Shown: piece by piece, positions 9,876-18,757 of the stretch | Layout: each line of letters opens with the position of its first letter | Numbering within the stretch: position 1 is the first letter of the stretch | From: Pseudomonas lactucae | GTDB taxonomy: Bacteria; Pseudomonadota; Gammaproteobacteria; Pseudomonadales; Pseudomonadaceae | Assembly: GCF_016937615.1 (NCBI RefSeq) | Contig: NZ_JAFHKI010000038.1 | Location: 1 to 57,536 of the forward strand | Length of the DNA stretch: 57,536 bases | Direction of reading: 5' to 3' | The notes under the pieces: generated by a model | Seen by the model: the letters and a program-made list of their open reading frames with translations, nothing else | The model's database searches: none | What the model was told of the DNA's origin: nothing | Translations under genes and position numbers: made by a program

Positions 9876-10901
9876 ATGACTGAACAGCGCCCTATTGCGG
9901 TCCTGGGAGGCGGAAGTTTTGGTACCGCCGTGGCTAACCTGCTGGCCGAGAACGGTCACCCGGTACGCCAGTGGATGCGTGATCCCGAACAAGCCGAGGC
10001 CATCCGCGTGCATCGGGAAAACCCTCGTTACCTTAAAGGCATCAAGATTCATCCGGCGGTCGAGCCGGTCACCGACCTGCAAACCGCCCTGACTGATTGC
10101 GACCTGTGCTTTGTCGCGCTGCCGTCCAGCGCCTTGCGCTCGGTATTGGCGCCTCACGCTGAGCGTCTGGCGGGCAAAATGCTGGTCAGCCTGACCAAGG
10201 GCATCGAGGCGCAGACCTTCAAGTTGATGAGCGAAATCCTTGAAGAGATCGCCCCCCAGGCACGCATTGGCGTGCTGTCGGGGCCTAATCTGGCGCGGGA
10301 AGTGGCCGAACATGCGCTGACCGCCACCGTGGTCGCCAGTGAAGACGAGGCCTTGTGCGAGCGCGTCCAGGCGGTGCTGCATGGTCGCACCTTCCGGGTG
10401 TATGCCAGTGGCGATCGCTTTGGCGTCGAACTGGGCGGCGCGCTCAAGAACGTCTACGCGATCATCGCCGGCATGGCGGTGGCGTTGGGCATGGGCGAAA
10501 ACACCAAGAGCATGCTGATCACCCGCGCCTTGGCGGAAATGACCCGCTTCGCGGTGAACCAGGGCGCCAATCCCATGACGTTCCTGGGGCTGGCGGGCGT
10601 GGGCGACTTGATCGTCACCTGTTCGTCGCCCAAAAGCCGCAACTATCAGGTCGGGTACGCCCTCGGCCAGGGCTTGAGCCTGGACGATGCAGTGACGCGC
10701 CTGGGCGAGGTGGCCGAAGGGGTCAACACGCTCAAGGTGCTCAAGGCCAAATCGCAGGAAGTCGGCGTGTACATGCCGCTGGTCGCCGGGCTGCACGCGA
10801 TCCTGTTTGAGGGACGCACGCTGGACCAGGTCATCGAACTGCTGATGCGGGCCGAGCCGAAAACCGACGTCGACTTTATTTCCACCAGTGGTTTCAACTG
10901 A
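9876..10901 (+). CDS. gpsA: Glycerol-3-phosphate dehydrogenase [NAD(P)+]
   Basis: A 341-residue cytoplasmic enzyme that reduces dihydroxyacetone phosphate to sn-glycerol 3-phosphate for phospholipid synthesis. The N-terminal Rossmann motif [10 protein letters not shown] is at residues 8-17; [10 protein letters not shown] and [11 protein letters not shown] follow, and the catalytic lysine region [13 protein letters not shown] is present. I chose the ATG at 9876 because the Rossmann strand begins directly after it; the longer in-frame reading from 9735 has no such support. It heads a rightward set with a DUF4389 gene and sixA. Confidence 0.96.
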   Translation: MTEQRPIAVLGGGSFGTAVANLLAENGHPVRQWMRDPEQAEAIRVHRENPRYLKGIKIHPAVEPVTDLQTALTDCDLCFVALPSSALRSVLAPHAERLAGKMLVSLTKGIEAQTFKLMSEILEEIAPQARIGVLSGPNLAREVAEHALTATVVASEDEALCERVQAVLHGRTFRVYASGDRFGVELGGALKNVYAIIAGMAVALGMGENTKSMLITRALAEMTRFAVNQGANPMTFLGLAGVGDLIVTCSSPKSRNYQVGYALGQGLSLDDAVTRLGEVAEGVNTLKVLKAKSQEVGVYMPLVAGLHAILFEGRTLDQVIELLMRAEPKTDVDFISTSGFN

Positions 10902-10911
10902 GGAACGCCTC

Positions 10912-11259
10912 ATGAACGATCCGAAAGCAGCTCCCAAGTACGAGTCCATTGTGCTGCGCGTCCTCTGGATGCTGGTGTTTGCCCTGGTGTGGCAAGTGGC
11001 GCAGTTCCTGCTTGGCGCGCTGGTCGTGGTGCAATTGATCTACCGCCTGGTCTACGGTGCGCCGAACCTGGGCCTGATGAACTTCGGCGACAGCCTCAGC
11101 CAGTTCCTCGCACAGATCGGCCGCTTCGGCAGCTTCCACAGCGAGCAAAAGCCTTGGCCGTTCGCCGATTGGCCAACCCCGCGCGCACCCGAGGGCGAAG
11201 CCGCCCACAGCGTACCGCCGGCGCCGCACCCGGTGCGCGATGAAGAGCCAAAACTGTGA
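10912..11259 (+). CDS. DUF4389 domain-containing membrane protein
   Basis: A 115-residue protein with one long hydrophobic region at about residues 13-45 (VLRVLWMLVFALVWQVAQFL and onwards), enough for one or two membrane passes, followed by a soluble tail with SFHSEQKPWPFADWPTP, the hallmark of the DUF4389 family. The start at 10912 is preceded by GAGGAAC. It lies 10 bases after gpsA and overlaps sixA by four bases, so the three genes are probably one operon. Function is unknown. Confidence 0.85.
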   Translation: MNDPKAAPKYESIVLRVLWMLVFALVWQVAQFLLGALVVVQLIYRLVYGAPNLGLMNFGDSLSQFLAQIGRFGSFHSEQKPWPFADWPTPRAPEGEAAHSVPPAPHPVRDEEPKL

Positions 11260-11705
11260 AGCTGTGGATACTGCGCCACGGTGAGGCCGAAGGGCATGCC
11301 CGTACGGATGCCGAACGCAACCTCACCGAGCATGGCCGTGGCGAAGTGTTGCGCAGCGCTCAGCACCTGATCGGCCAGCCGCTGAGCGCCATCATTGCCA
11401 GCCCCTACGTACGGGCGCAGCAGACCGCGCAACTGGTGCGCAAAGCGCTGGGTTTTGAACCTGAGATCCGCACCGTGCCGTGGCTGACACCGGACGGCAA
11501 CCCAGTGCAGGTGCTGGAAAAGCTCGACACCGATGACAATGTGCTGCTGGTCAGCCATCAACCATTGGTCGGCAGCCTGATCAGCTTTCTGCAGCATGGT
11601 CATCAGCGCCAACCGCAACCGATGTACACCGCCAGCCTGGCGGAGCTGGAAGGCGACTTCCTGCTGGCAGGGCTGATGAGCCTGGTGAGTGTGAAAAACC
11701 CATAA
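11256..11705 (+). CDS. sixA: Phosphohistidine phosphatase SixA
   Basis: A 149-residue member of the histidine phosphatase superfamily. The RHGEAE motif (nucleophilic His at residue 8), SPYVRAQQTA with the second arginine, and LLVSHQPLVG with the second catalytic histidine are all in place. In E. coli SixA removes phosphate from histidine phosphotransfer proteins such as ArcB and from PTSNtr. Translationally coupled to the DUF4389 gene by an ATGA overlap. The direct target here is not shown by sequence. Confidence 0.9.
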   Translation: MKLWILRHGEAEGHARTDAERNLTEHGRGEVLRSAQHLIGQPLSAIIASPYVRAQQTAQLVRKALGFEPEIRTVPWLTPDGNPVQVLEKLDTDDNVLLVSHQPLVGSLISFLQHGHQRQPQPMYTASLAELEGDFLLAGLMSLVSVKNP

Positions 11706-11728
11706 TCGATGTCGCGGCTTTGTGTGTG

Positions 11729-11759
11729 CTATACAGTCAACCAAGCAAGTGCTTGGTTG
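11729..11759 (+). promoter_or_regulatory. Extended -10 promoter with a 10-bp inverted-repeat operator
   Basis: TGC-TATACA (extended -10) is followed at once by CAACCAAGCA-AG-TGCTTGGTTG (11738-11759), a perfect 10-bp palindrome with a two-base centre. The operator would cover the transcription start of the acyl-CoA ligase gene, the arrangement expected for a TetR-family repressor of fatty-acid genes. The regulator is not encoded in the window next to it. Confidence 0.65.
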
Positions 11760-11790
11760 GCTATGGTCGGACCACACAGGAGCGCGTCCC

Positions 11791-13440
11791 ATGCCCGTCG
11801 CTGTTCGTTTGCCGTTGCAGGTTTTTTTCGAGCGAGAGGCGCGCCACCCGCGCCAGACCTTTCTGGTCCAGCCGGTGGGCGGGGGCGAGGTGCAACGCCT
11901 TGGCTGGGCGGATGTCGGCCACCAGGCCCGTTGCGCGGCGAACTGGCTGCGCGCTCAGGGGTTGCCCCAGGGCTCGCCTATTGCCCTGATCTCGAAAAAC
12001 TGTGCGCACTGGATCATCGCCGACCTGGCGATCTGGATGGCCGGGCATGTCTCGGTGCCGCTTTACCCCAACCTCACCGCTGACTCGGTCGCCCATGTAC
12101 TCAGGCATTGCGAGGCGGCGCTGGTGTTTGTCGGCAAGCTCGACGATTGGCCCGCCATGGCCCCAGGCGTACCTGACGGCGTGCCGACCATCAGCCTGCC
12201 ATTGTGCCCGGCGGGCGCGTTCGACTTCACCTGGGCCGACCTGCAGGCCTGTTCCGCGATCCAGGACAACCCCGCGCCTGCGGCCGTCGATCTGGCAACC
12301 ATCATCTATACCTCCGGCACCACCGGCCTGCCTAAAGGCGTGATGCACAGTTTCGGTGCCCTGGGTTTCGCCGCCACCCACGGCGCTGAGTTGTTTGGCC
12401 TGGGGGAGGACGACCGCTTGCTGTCGTACCTGCCGCTGTGCCACGTGGCGGAACGGATGTTTGTCGAGATGGCCTCGATCTACACCGGGCAAACCGTGTT
12501 TTTCGCCGAGAGCCTGGACACCTTTCTGACGGACTTGCGCCGGGCGCGGCCGACCGCGCTGTTTGGCGTGCCGCGCATCTGGACCAAATTCCAGATGGGG
12601 GTTTACGCCAAGATCCCGCAGAAGCGCCTCGACACCTTGCTGCGCCTGCCGTTTATCGGCAAGCGCGTGGGCCACAAGGTGCTGGTCGGCTTGGGCCTGG
12701 ATGCGTTGCGTATTGCACTGTCTGGCGCGGCGCCGGTGCCGCAAGCGCTGCTGCACTGGTATTGGCGCCTGGGCCTGGACGTGCTTGAGGTGTACGGCAT
12801 GACCGAGAGCTGCGGTTACTCCCATGTGTGCCGCCCTGGCGCGCAGAAAATCGGTTGGATCGGCCAGCCGTGCCCGGGCGTCGAGGTGCGGATCGAGCCG
12901 TCGGGTGAAGTCCTGGTGCGCAGCGACGCGACCATGCTGGGCTATTTCAAAGACCCGCAAAAAACCGCTGAGACACTCACTGCCGATGGTTTCCTGCGCA
13001 CGGGTGACAAAGGCGAGCAGGATGCCGACGGCCGCCTGCGCCTGACCGGGCGGCTCAAGGAGATCTTCAAGACCAGCAAAGGCAAATATGTGGCCCCGGC
13101 GCCGATCGAAAATCGCCTGGCCGAACATGCGCGCATCGAACAGGTATGCGTGGTCGGCGATGGCCTTCCCGCGCCGATCGGCTTGTGCGTGCTGTCGGCG
13201 CTGGAGCACGATCGGCAAGCATCGCGCAGCAGCCTTGAACGCTGGCTGGAACAGGTCAACCAGACGCTGGACAAGCATGAGCGCCTGCGCCAACTGGTGG
13301 TGGTCAAAGACAACTGGGCGGTGGAAAACGGCTTCCTCACGCCGACCCTGAAGATCCGCCGCAACATGATCGAGTCGACCTACGGCCGATATTTTCAAGC
13401 CTGGAGCGAGCGTTCCGAGGCGGTTGTGTGGCAGGATTAG
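11791..13440 (+). CDS. Long-chain acyl-CoA synthetase-like AMP-binding enzyme
   Basis: A 549-residue ANL-superfamily ligase. The AMP/phosphate loop YTSGTTGLPKG is at residues 173-183, the adenine motif YGMTESCG near 335-342, the hinge aspartate in FLRTGDKGEQ, and the motif GRLKEIFKTSKGKYVAP near 435 resembles the eukaryote-like long-chain (bubblegum/ACSL) branch. It should activate a fatty acid as acyl-CoA. The start at 11791 follows ACAGGAG. A palindromic operator sits at its promoter, and the next gene is a thioesterase, so ligase and thioesterase are probably co-regulated. Chain-length preference is unknown. Confidence 0.88.
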   Translation: MPVAVRLPLQVFFEREARHPRQTFLVQPVGGGEVQRLGWADVGHQARCAANWLRAQGLPQGSPIALISKNCAHWIIADLAIWMAGHVSVPLYPNLTADSVAHVLRHCEAALVFVGKLDDWPAMAPGVPDGVPTISLPLCPAGAFDFTWADLQACSAIQDNPAPAAVDLATIIYTSGTTGLPKGVMHSFGALGFAATHGAELFGLGEDDRLLSYLPLCHVAERMFVEMASIYTGQTVFFAESLDTFLTDLRRARPTALFGVPRIWTKFQMGVYAKIPQKRLDTLLRLPFIGKRVGHKVLVGLGLDALRIALSGAAPVPQALLHWYWRLGLDVLEVYGMTESCGYSHVCRPGAQKIGWIGQPCPGVEVRIEPSGEVLVRSDATMLGYFKDPQKTAETLTADGFLRTGDKGEQDADGRLRLTGRLKEIFKTSKGKYVAPAPIENRLAEHARIEQVCVVGDGLPAPIGLCVLSALEHDRQASRSSLERWLEQVNQTLDKHERLRQLVVVKDNWAVENGFLTPTLKIRRNMIESTYGRYFQAWSERSEAVVWQD

Positions 13441-13470
13441 GGGCGTAATAAAATTAATAAGGACAATCGC

Positions 13471-13914
13471 ATGAGCCTGTGGCGCACCCAACCGAATATC
13501 GAACAACTCAACGCCGTCCAGAAAAACACCATTGGTGAATTGCTGGATATTCGCTTCGAGAGCTTTGACGACGAATCCCTGACCGCGAGCATGCCGGTCG
13601 ACCATCGCACCCATCAGCCCTACGGTCTGCTGCACGGCGGTGCCTCGGTGGTGCTGGCCGAGAGCCTCGGCTCCATGGCGGCCTACCTTTGCGTCGACAC
13701 CAGCAAATTCTATTGCGTGGGGCTGGAAGTCAACGCCAACCACCTGCGCGGCGTGCGCAGCGGGCGGGTGACGGCGGTGGCGAGGGCGATCCATATCGGC
13801 CGCACTACCCAGGTGTGGGACATCCGCCTGACCAGCGAGGATGGCAAGGCCAGCTGTGTCTCGCGCCTGACCATGGCGGTGGTGCCTCTGGGCGAGAACC
13901 CGCCGGCGCGATAG
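13471..13914 (+). CDS. Hotdog-fold acyl-CoA thioesterase (PaaI/MenI-like, PA1618-like)
   Basis: A 147-residue hotdog thioesterase. The characteristic PYGLLHGGASVVLAESLGS segment contains His55 and the catalytic Glu64. The start follows AAGGAC. It is 30 bases downstream of the acyl-CoA ligase. In P. aeruginosa the gene at the same relative position, PA1618, is a structurally known hotdog thioesterase. It probably hydrolyses an acyl- or aryl-CoA in the cytoplasm; pairing with the ligase suggests control of CoA-ester pools, which is inference. Confidence 0.88.
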   Translation: MSLWRTQPNIEQLNAVQKNTIGELLDIRFESFDDESLTASMPVDHRTHQPYGLLHGGASVVLAESLGSMAAYLCVDTSKFYCVGLEVNANHLRGVRSGRVTAVARAIHIGRTTQVWDIRLTSEDGKASCVSRLTMAVVPLGENPPAR

Positions 13915-14011
13915 GTGTGGCGTGAGTGTCATCATTCCTGGCAGTTACAGTCATTGCTGCATCGACCCGGCATGGTGACAATTCACTTCTGTTTTCAGTG
14001 ATGGGTCCTGT

Positions 14012-14815
14012 ATGTCGCAGCCTGTGTTTTTCGCCCACGCCAATGGCTTCCCTTCGGCCACCTACGGCAAGTTGTTTGCCGCGTTGTCGCCGCAGTACAC
14101 TGTCACCCACTTGCCGCAGCATGGCCACGACCCCAGGTTTCCGGTGGACGATAACTGGCAGAACCTGGTGGACGAGTTGATCCACCATCTGCAGCAGCAG
14201 CCGGAACCGGTGTGGGGCGTGGGCCACTCCCTGGGCGGCGTGTTGCATCTGCACGCGGCCCTGCGTTGCCCGCAGTTGTATCGCGGCGTGGTGATGCTCG
14301 ACTCGCCGGTGCTGACCCGTGCCGACCGCTGGGTGATCCGCGCCGCCAAGCGCCTGGGCTTCATCGACCGCCTGACGCCGGCCGGGCGCACCCTGGGCCG
14401 TCGGGAAGAATTCAGCGACCTGGACGCTGCGCGCAGCTACTTCGCCGGCAAGACCCTGTTTCGCGGTTTCGACCCGGACTGTTTCGAAGCCTACCTGCAA
14501 CATGGCTTGTACCAGGCGGGCGACCGTCTGCGTTTGCGCTTCGATCCGGCCACCGAAATCAGTATCTACCGAGGCGTACCCCATACCAGCCCTGGCCAGG
14601 TGCGCCAGTTGAAAGTGCCGCTGGCGGTGGTGCGCGGTCGTCAGAGCCGGGTGGTGATGCGTCACCATGCCAGCGGCGTCGACCGCCTGCCCATGGGGGA
14701 AATGCTCACCATGCCCGGCGGGCATATGTTCCCGCTTGAACGCCCTCAGGACACTGCGGCCTTGATCAAGAACCTGTTCGCCCGATGGCAGGCCCGCGAG
14801 CGCAGTTGCGCATGA
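14012..14815 (+). CDS. Alpha/beta hydrolase (first of two)
   Basis: A 267-residue alpha/beta-hydrolase-fold protein without signal peptide. The nucleophile elbow GHSLGG carries Ser73, an oxyanion-type FFAHANGFP lies at residues 6-14, and the catalytic histidine is in MPGGHMFPLE near the C-terminus. The stop codon overlaps the ATG of the next hydrolase gene (ATGA), so the pair is translationally coupled. The two products share the fold but little visible sequence, so they are not a recent duplication. Substrate unknown. Confidence 0.85.
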   Translation: MSQPVFFAHANGFPSATYGKLFAALSPQYTVTHLPQHGHDPRFPVDDNWQNLVDELIHHLQQQPEPVWGVGHSLGGVLHLHAALRCPQLYRGVVMLDSPVLTRADRWVIRAAKRLGFIDRLTPAGRTLGRREEFSDLDAARSYFAGKTLFRGFDPDCFEAYLQHGLYQAGDRLRLRFDPATEISIYRGVPHTSPGQVRQLKVPLAVVRGRQSRVVMRHHASGVDRLPMGEMLTMPGGHMFPLERPQDTAALIKNLFARWQARERSCA

Positions 14816-15666
14816 GCACGCCGGTCGAAGAAGTCCGCCTGAGCCTGGCGCATATCGAATTGGCCGCCCACCTGTTCGGCCCTGAAGACGGCTTGCCGGT
14901 GATCGCCCTGCATGGTTGGCTGGACAACGCCAACAGCTTTGCACGCCTGGCGCCGAAACTGCGGGGATTGCGCATCGTCGCGCTGGACATGGCCGGGCAT
15001 GGGCATTCGGCGCATCGGCCTGCGGGTGCCGGGTACGCCTTGTGGGATTACGTCTTTGACGTGCTGCAAGTGGCCGAGCAACTGGGCTGGAAACGTTTTG
15101 CATTACTCGGCCACTCCCTCGGCGCCATCGTGTCCTTGGTGTTGGCAGGGGCATTACCGGAACGCGTGACGCACCTGGGTTTGATCGACGGCGTCATCCC
15201 GCCCACTGCCAGCGGTGACAACGCTGCCGAGCGGCTGGGCATGGCCATGCAGGCGCAATTGAACCTGCGGGACAAGCGCAAGCCGGTCTACAGCACCCTG
15301 GATCGTGCAGTCGAAGCGCGCATGAAAGGCTTGGTGGCGGTCAGCCGCGAAGCCGCCGAACTGCTGGCCCAGCGCGGTTTGATGCCGGTGCCGGGCGGTT
15401 ACACCTGGCGTACCGACAGCCGCTTGACCCTGGCGTCGCCGATGCGTCTGACCGATGAACAAGCCTTGGCCTTCGTGCGACGAGTGGGTTGCCCTACGCA
15501 GTTGGTGGTGGCTGCCGACGGGATGCTGGCGAAACATCCCGAATTGCTTTCTCAGCTACCCTTTACCGTGACGACGCTGCCGGGTGGCCATCATTTGCAC
15601 CTGAACGACGAGCCTGGCGCGATCCTTGTTGCAGACTGTTTCAATCGGTTCTTCTCCGCGCCTTGA
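14812..15666 (+). CDS. Alpha/beta hydrolase (second of two, PA1622-like)
   Basis: A 284-residue alpha/beta hydrolase. GHSLGA holds Ser102, HGWLDNANSF the oxyanion region, and GGHHLHLND the catalytic histidine. I chose the ATG at 14812, which overlaps the previous stop codon, over the ATG at 14785. The lid region (ERLGMAMQAQLNLRDKRKP) resembles uncharacterised pseudomonad hydrolases at the corresponding position of other genomes. Cytoplasmic, substrate unknown. Confidence 0.85.
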   Translation: MSTPVEEVRLSLAHIELAAHLFGPEDGLPVIALHGWLDNANSFARLAPKLRGLRIVALDMAGHGHSAHRPAGAGYALWDYVFDVLQVAEQLGWKRFALLGHSLGAIVSLVLAGALPERVTHLGLIDGVIPPTASGDNAAERLGMAMQAQLNLRDKRKPVYSTLDRAVEARMKGLVAVSREAAELLAQRGLMPVPGGYTWRTDSRLTLASPMRLTDEQALAFVRRVGCPTQLVVAADGMLAKHPELLSQLPFTVTTLPGGHHLHLNDEPGAILVADCFNRFFSAP

Positions 15667-15715
15667 CTTGGCGCGGTCAACTGCCGAGGCTGGGCGGATT
15701 GAAAGGGAGTCAACC

Positions 15716-15772
15716 ATGAACGATCTCAACACCGCTGCGACCTCCGATGGCCAAGGCGCGTTGATCTTATGA
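15716..15772 (+). CDS. 18-codon leader ORF upstream of the DUF4892 gene
   Basis: A short reading frame encoding MNDLNTAATSDGQGALIL. It has its own good ribosome site (AAAGGGAG, six bases before the ATG) and its TGA overlaps the ATG of the next gene as ATGA. The DUF4892 gene itself has no clear ribosome site, which suggests that its translation depends on ribosomes finishing this ORF. The evidence is the ribosome site and the exact overlap; the peptide itself need not have a function. Confidence 0.5.
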   Translation: MNDLNTAATSDGQGALIL

Positions 15773-16587
15773 GCGTGCGTAACGGATGTATCCGTGTCCT
15801 CGGGCTGAGCCTTCTCAGCCCACTGGTGTTTGCCGCCGATGTACCCGGTAGCCAGGACCTGCCCACCGTGGCCCGTCAGGTCGATGCGCAAATCGTCGAT
15901 TACCGCCCCGCTGAAGAAAAAGAACGCATCTACCCCATGGGCGCGATTCGCAAGATCAGCGGCCAGTTGCGTTATGAAGGCCAGGCCACCGCGCGCGGCC
16001 AGACCACCGCGATCACCTACGAGATGCCTGCCGAACACAGCTCGAGCGCGGCGTTTACCGCCACCCGCGAGGCGTTGCAGGCCAACGGCGCGCAATTGTT
16101 GTTCTGGTGCAAGGCCCGTGATTGCGGCGAGAGCAGCTTGTGGGCCAATGAAGTGTTCGGCAACGCCAAGCTGGTCGGCGCCGATGGACAGCAGGAATAC
16201 CTGCTGCTGCGCCTGGCCGAGCCACAAGCCAATTCCCTGATCGCTTTGTATGGCATTACACGCGGTAACCGACGCGCCTACCTGCATGTGGAACAAATGG
16301 ACGCCAGTGCGCCGCTGGGCGATCTGCTGCCCACCTCGGCGACCCTGTTGCGCGAGTTGAAAAGCACCGGTGAACTGGACTTCCCGGCACTGGGCGCCGA
16401 GCCTGACGTCACCTGGCTCACCTTGATTTCACGCGGCTTGAACCTCGACACCACGTTACGCGTCAGCCTGACCGGGCTGAACGCCGAAGCCTGGCGCCAG
16501 GCCCTGGTCGACAACGGCGTACGCGCCGCGCGGCTGGAAACCGGCACCGGTGAAACCAAAGGCCTGCACCTGCATCTGATACGCTGA
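15769..16587 (+). CDS. DUF4892 domain-containing exported protein
   Basis: A 272-residue protein with a signal peptide (residues about 1-22, ending LVFA). The mature part begins VPGSQDLP and contains the YPMGAIRKISGQLRYEG segment typical of DUF4892; a second half may form an OmpA-like alpha/beta fold, but I see no clear peptidoglycan motif. Likely periplasmic or outer-membrane associated. Function is unknown. Translation appears coupled to the 18-codon ORF directly upstream. A hairpin follows the stop codon. Confidence 0.85.
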   Translation: MSVRNGCIRVLGLSLLSPLVFAADVPGSQDLPTVARQVDAQIVDYRPAEEKERIYPMGAIRKISGQLRYEGQATARGQTTAITYEMPAEHSSSAAFTATREALQANGAQLLFWCKARDCGESSLWANEVFGNAKLVGADGQQEYLLLRLAEPQANSLIALYGITRGNRRAYLHVEQMDASAPLGDLLPTSATLLRELKSTGELDFPALGAEPDVTWLTLISRGLNLDTTLRVSLTGLNAEAWRQALVDNGVRAARLETGTGETKGLHLHLIR

Positions 16588-16595
16588 CCATCTCG

Positions 16596-16620
16596 GGCGA
16601 ACGGACCCGCGCCGTTCGCC
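16596..16620. terminator. Hairpin after the DUF4892 gene
   Basis: GGCGAACGG, a seven-base loop and CCGTTCGCC form a perfect 9-bp stem nine bases after the stop codon. Only a short interrupted T-run follows, so it may be a weak terminator or a 3'-end stabiliser. Confidence 0.55.
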
Positions 16621-16658
16621 TAAGCTTTCTTCCTACGGACTTCTTCTCGAGAGACCCC

Positions 16659-17720
16659 ATGCTCAATAACGATCGCCTGCTGGTGCAAATCCTGCTGCTG
16701 GTGCTGTTTGGTGCCAGCTTCTGGGTGATGGCGCCGTTCTGGTCGGCGCTGTTCTGGGGCGCGGTCCTGGCGTTCGCCAGTTGGCCGTTGATGGTGCTGC
16801 TGACGCGCTGGCTGGGCGGGCGTGAATCGTTGGCGGCTGGCATCCTGACCCTGGGCTGGATGTTGCTGGTGGCAGTGCCGCTGGTGTGGCTGGGGTTCAA
16901 TCTGGCGGACCATGTGCGCGACGCCGTGGCATTGATCAAGGATATTCAGGTCGACGGCCTGCCCGAGGCGCCGACCTGGCTGGGGTCGATCCCGTTTGTG
17001 GGGGAGCGCCTGGTCGGCATGTGGAACAGCATCGACCAGCAGGGCGCGGCGCTGATGGTCAGTATCAAACCTTACCTGGGGCAGGTGGGCAACTGGTTGC
17101 TGGCGCGCAGTGCGCAGATCGGAGGCGGCATCCTTGAGCTGACCCTGAGCCTGGTATTCGTGTTCTTTTTCTATCGCGATGGCCCACGCTTGGCGATGTT
17201 TGTGCACCGACTGTTGGAGCGCCTGATCGGTGACCGCGCCGGTTACTACATCGAGCTGGTGGCCGGTACGGTGCAACGGGTGGTCAACGGCGTGATCGGC
17301 ACCGCTGCCGCCCAGGCCGTGCTGGCGCTGATCGGCTTCCTGATCGCCGGAGTGCCGGGCGCACTGGTGCTGGGGATCGTCACCTTCCTGCTCAGCCTGA
17401 TTCCCATGGGGCCGCCGCTGGTGTGGATCCCGGCCACGGCCTGGCTGGCATGGAAGGGCGACTACACCTACGCCGTGTTCCTGGGCGTGTGGGGCACTTT
17501 CATCATCAGTGGCGTGGACAACGTGCTCAAGCCGTACCTGATCAGCCGTGGCGGCAACCTGCCGCTGGTGATCGTGTTGCTCGGGGTGTTCGGCGGTTTG
17601 ATCGCCTTTGGCTTTATCGGCTTGTTTATCGGCCCGACCCTGCTGGCGGTGGCGTACAGCCTGCTGATGGATTGGAGCGCGAGCCACGCGCCGAGTCGCC
17701 CCGAAGACAAGCCTCTTTAA
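16659..17720 (+). CDS. AI-2E family transporter
   Basis: A 353-residue polytopic inner-membrane protein with about eight hydrophobic segments: two at the N-terminus (LLVQILLLVLFGASFWVMAP, then VLAFASWPLMVLL), one near residue 70, a soluble middle part (150-residue loop with LVGMWNSIDQQG), and a C-terminal block including LVFVFFFYRDGPR and GLIAFGFIGLFIGPTLLAVA. This is the AI-2E transporter/permease (PF01594) pattern. Some members export autoinducer-2, others are Na+/H+ antiporters, so the substrate is open. It overlaps the 3' end of the convergent kinase gene by four bases. Confidence 0.85.
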   Translation: MLNNDRLLVQILLLVLFGASFWVMAPFWSALFWGAVLAFASWPLMVLLTRWLGGRESLAAGILTLGWMLLVAVPLVWLGFNLADHVRDAVALIKDIQVDGLPEAPTWLGSIPFVGERLVGMWNSIDQQGAALMVSIKPYLGQVGNWLLARSAQIGGGILELTLSLVFVFFFYRDGPRLAMFVHRLLERLIGDRAGYYIELVAGTVQRVVNGVIGTAAAQAVLALIGFLIAGVPGALVLGIVTFLLSLIPMGPPLVWIPATAWLAWKGDYTYAVFLGVWGTFIISGVDNVLKPYLISRGGNLPLVIVLLGVFGGLIAFGFIGLFIGPTLLAVAYSLLMDWSASHAPSRPEDKPL

Positions 17721-18757
17721 GCTCTGGGCAACCACATCACCGCGGTCAAGCCGCCGCCTGGTGTCTCTTCCAGGCGCAGGCGGCCGCCGAGACGCTCCAC
17801 TGCGTCTTTGGAAATGGTCATGCCCAGGCCGACGCCGCCGGAATTGCGGTTGCGCGAGCCTTCAAGCCGATAGAACGGCTCGAACACGGCCTCGCGCTTG
17901 TCGGCGGCAATCCCGGGGCCATGGTCGATAACGCGGATTACCAGGGCCTCGCGGCTGTCGGTCAACTCGATACGCGCCGTGCCGGCATAGCGCAGGGCGT
18001 TGTCGATCAGGTTGTTCAGGCACGACCGCAGTGCCATGGGCTGCACTTGCAGTGGGGCGCAAGTGCCGGCGAATTGCACATCCGAGCCTTGGTCCTGCGC
18101 GTTTTCGCTCATGGACTCCACCAGCGCCTGCACGTCCAGCCACTGCAGGGTTTCGCTGGTGCGTTGTTCATGCAGGTAGCTCAGGGTGGCGTCGAGCATG
18201 TCGATCATGTCGTCCAGGTCCTGGCGCATCTGGCCCTGCAATCGCGGGTCTTCGATCTGTTCCAGGCGCAGCTTGAGGCGTGACAGCGGGGTACGCAGGT
18301 CGTGCGAGACGGCACCGAGCATGCGTGCGCGCTGGCTGACTTGTTCGCGTATCCGGCGTTGCATCAGGTTGAAGGTCGATGCGGCCTGGCGCGCCTCTCG
18401 GGGCCCTGACTCGTCAAGGGGCGGGCTATCGAGGTCCAGGCTCAGGCGCTCGGCGGCTTCACTCAGGCGCTGGATCGGCCGGCTGAGCAACTTGGCACCG
18501 TACCAGGCCGCGATGATCAGCGAAATGAACTGGAACGTCAGCGGTACCACTGGCCCGCCAAACCAGGGGCGGCGATGCTCCTTGTGCTGCGGCACCCACG
18601 TGCCGTCCGCCTGCTCCACAAAAGTCTCCTGCGGTGGCGGCGGTGGGGGCCCGTAATGGTGAAACCAGAAGAACGCCAACACATGGGCCAGCACAATCGC
18701 CACCAGCAACACGCCGAACAACCGACCGAACAGTGTGTTGAAGGGAGCACGCATCAA
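17717..18757 (-). CDS. Two-component sensor histidine kinase
   Basis: A 346-residue sensor. TM1 covers about residues 11-31; directly after it comes HHYG and six prolines (33-42). The short periplasmic part ends near residue 72, followed by TM2, a HAMP linker, HisKA with AVSHDLRTPLSRLK, and the ATPase domain with NLIDNALRY (N-box), DHGPGIA (G1) and GVGLGM (G2). The short histidine- and proline-rich external loop might sense metal or envelope state, but this is speculation. It overlaps the regulator gene upstream by four bases. Confidence 0.9.
   Translation of the reverse strand: MMRAPFNTLFGRLFGVLLVAIVLAHVLAFFWFHHYGPPPPPPQETFVEQADGTWVPQHKEHRRPWFGGPVVPLTFQFISLIIAAWYGAKLLSRPIQRLSEAAERLSLDLDSPPLDESGPREARQAASTFNLMQRRIREQVSQRARMLGAVSHDLRTPLSRLKLRLEQIEDPRLQGQMRQDLDDMIDMLDATLSYLHEQRTSETLQWLDVQALVESMSENAQDQGSDVQFAGTCAPLQVQPMALRSCLNNLIDNALRYAGTARIELTDSREALVIRVIDHGPGIAADKREAVFEPFYRLEGSRNRNSGGVGLGMTISKDAVERLGGRLRLEETPGGGLTAVMWLPRA

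Noticed and set aside
11761..13935. A 724-codon open frame opposite the acyl-CoA ligase and thioesterase genes
   Set aside because: Antisense shadow: low-complexity Gln/His/Ala-rich text, no ribosome site, and the sense strand encodes clear enzymes.
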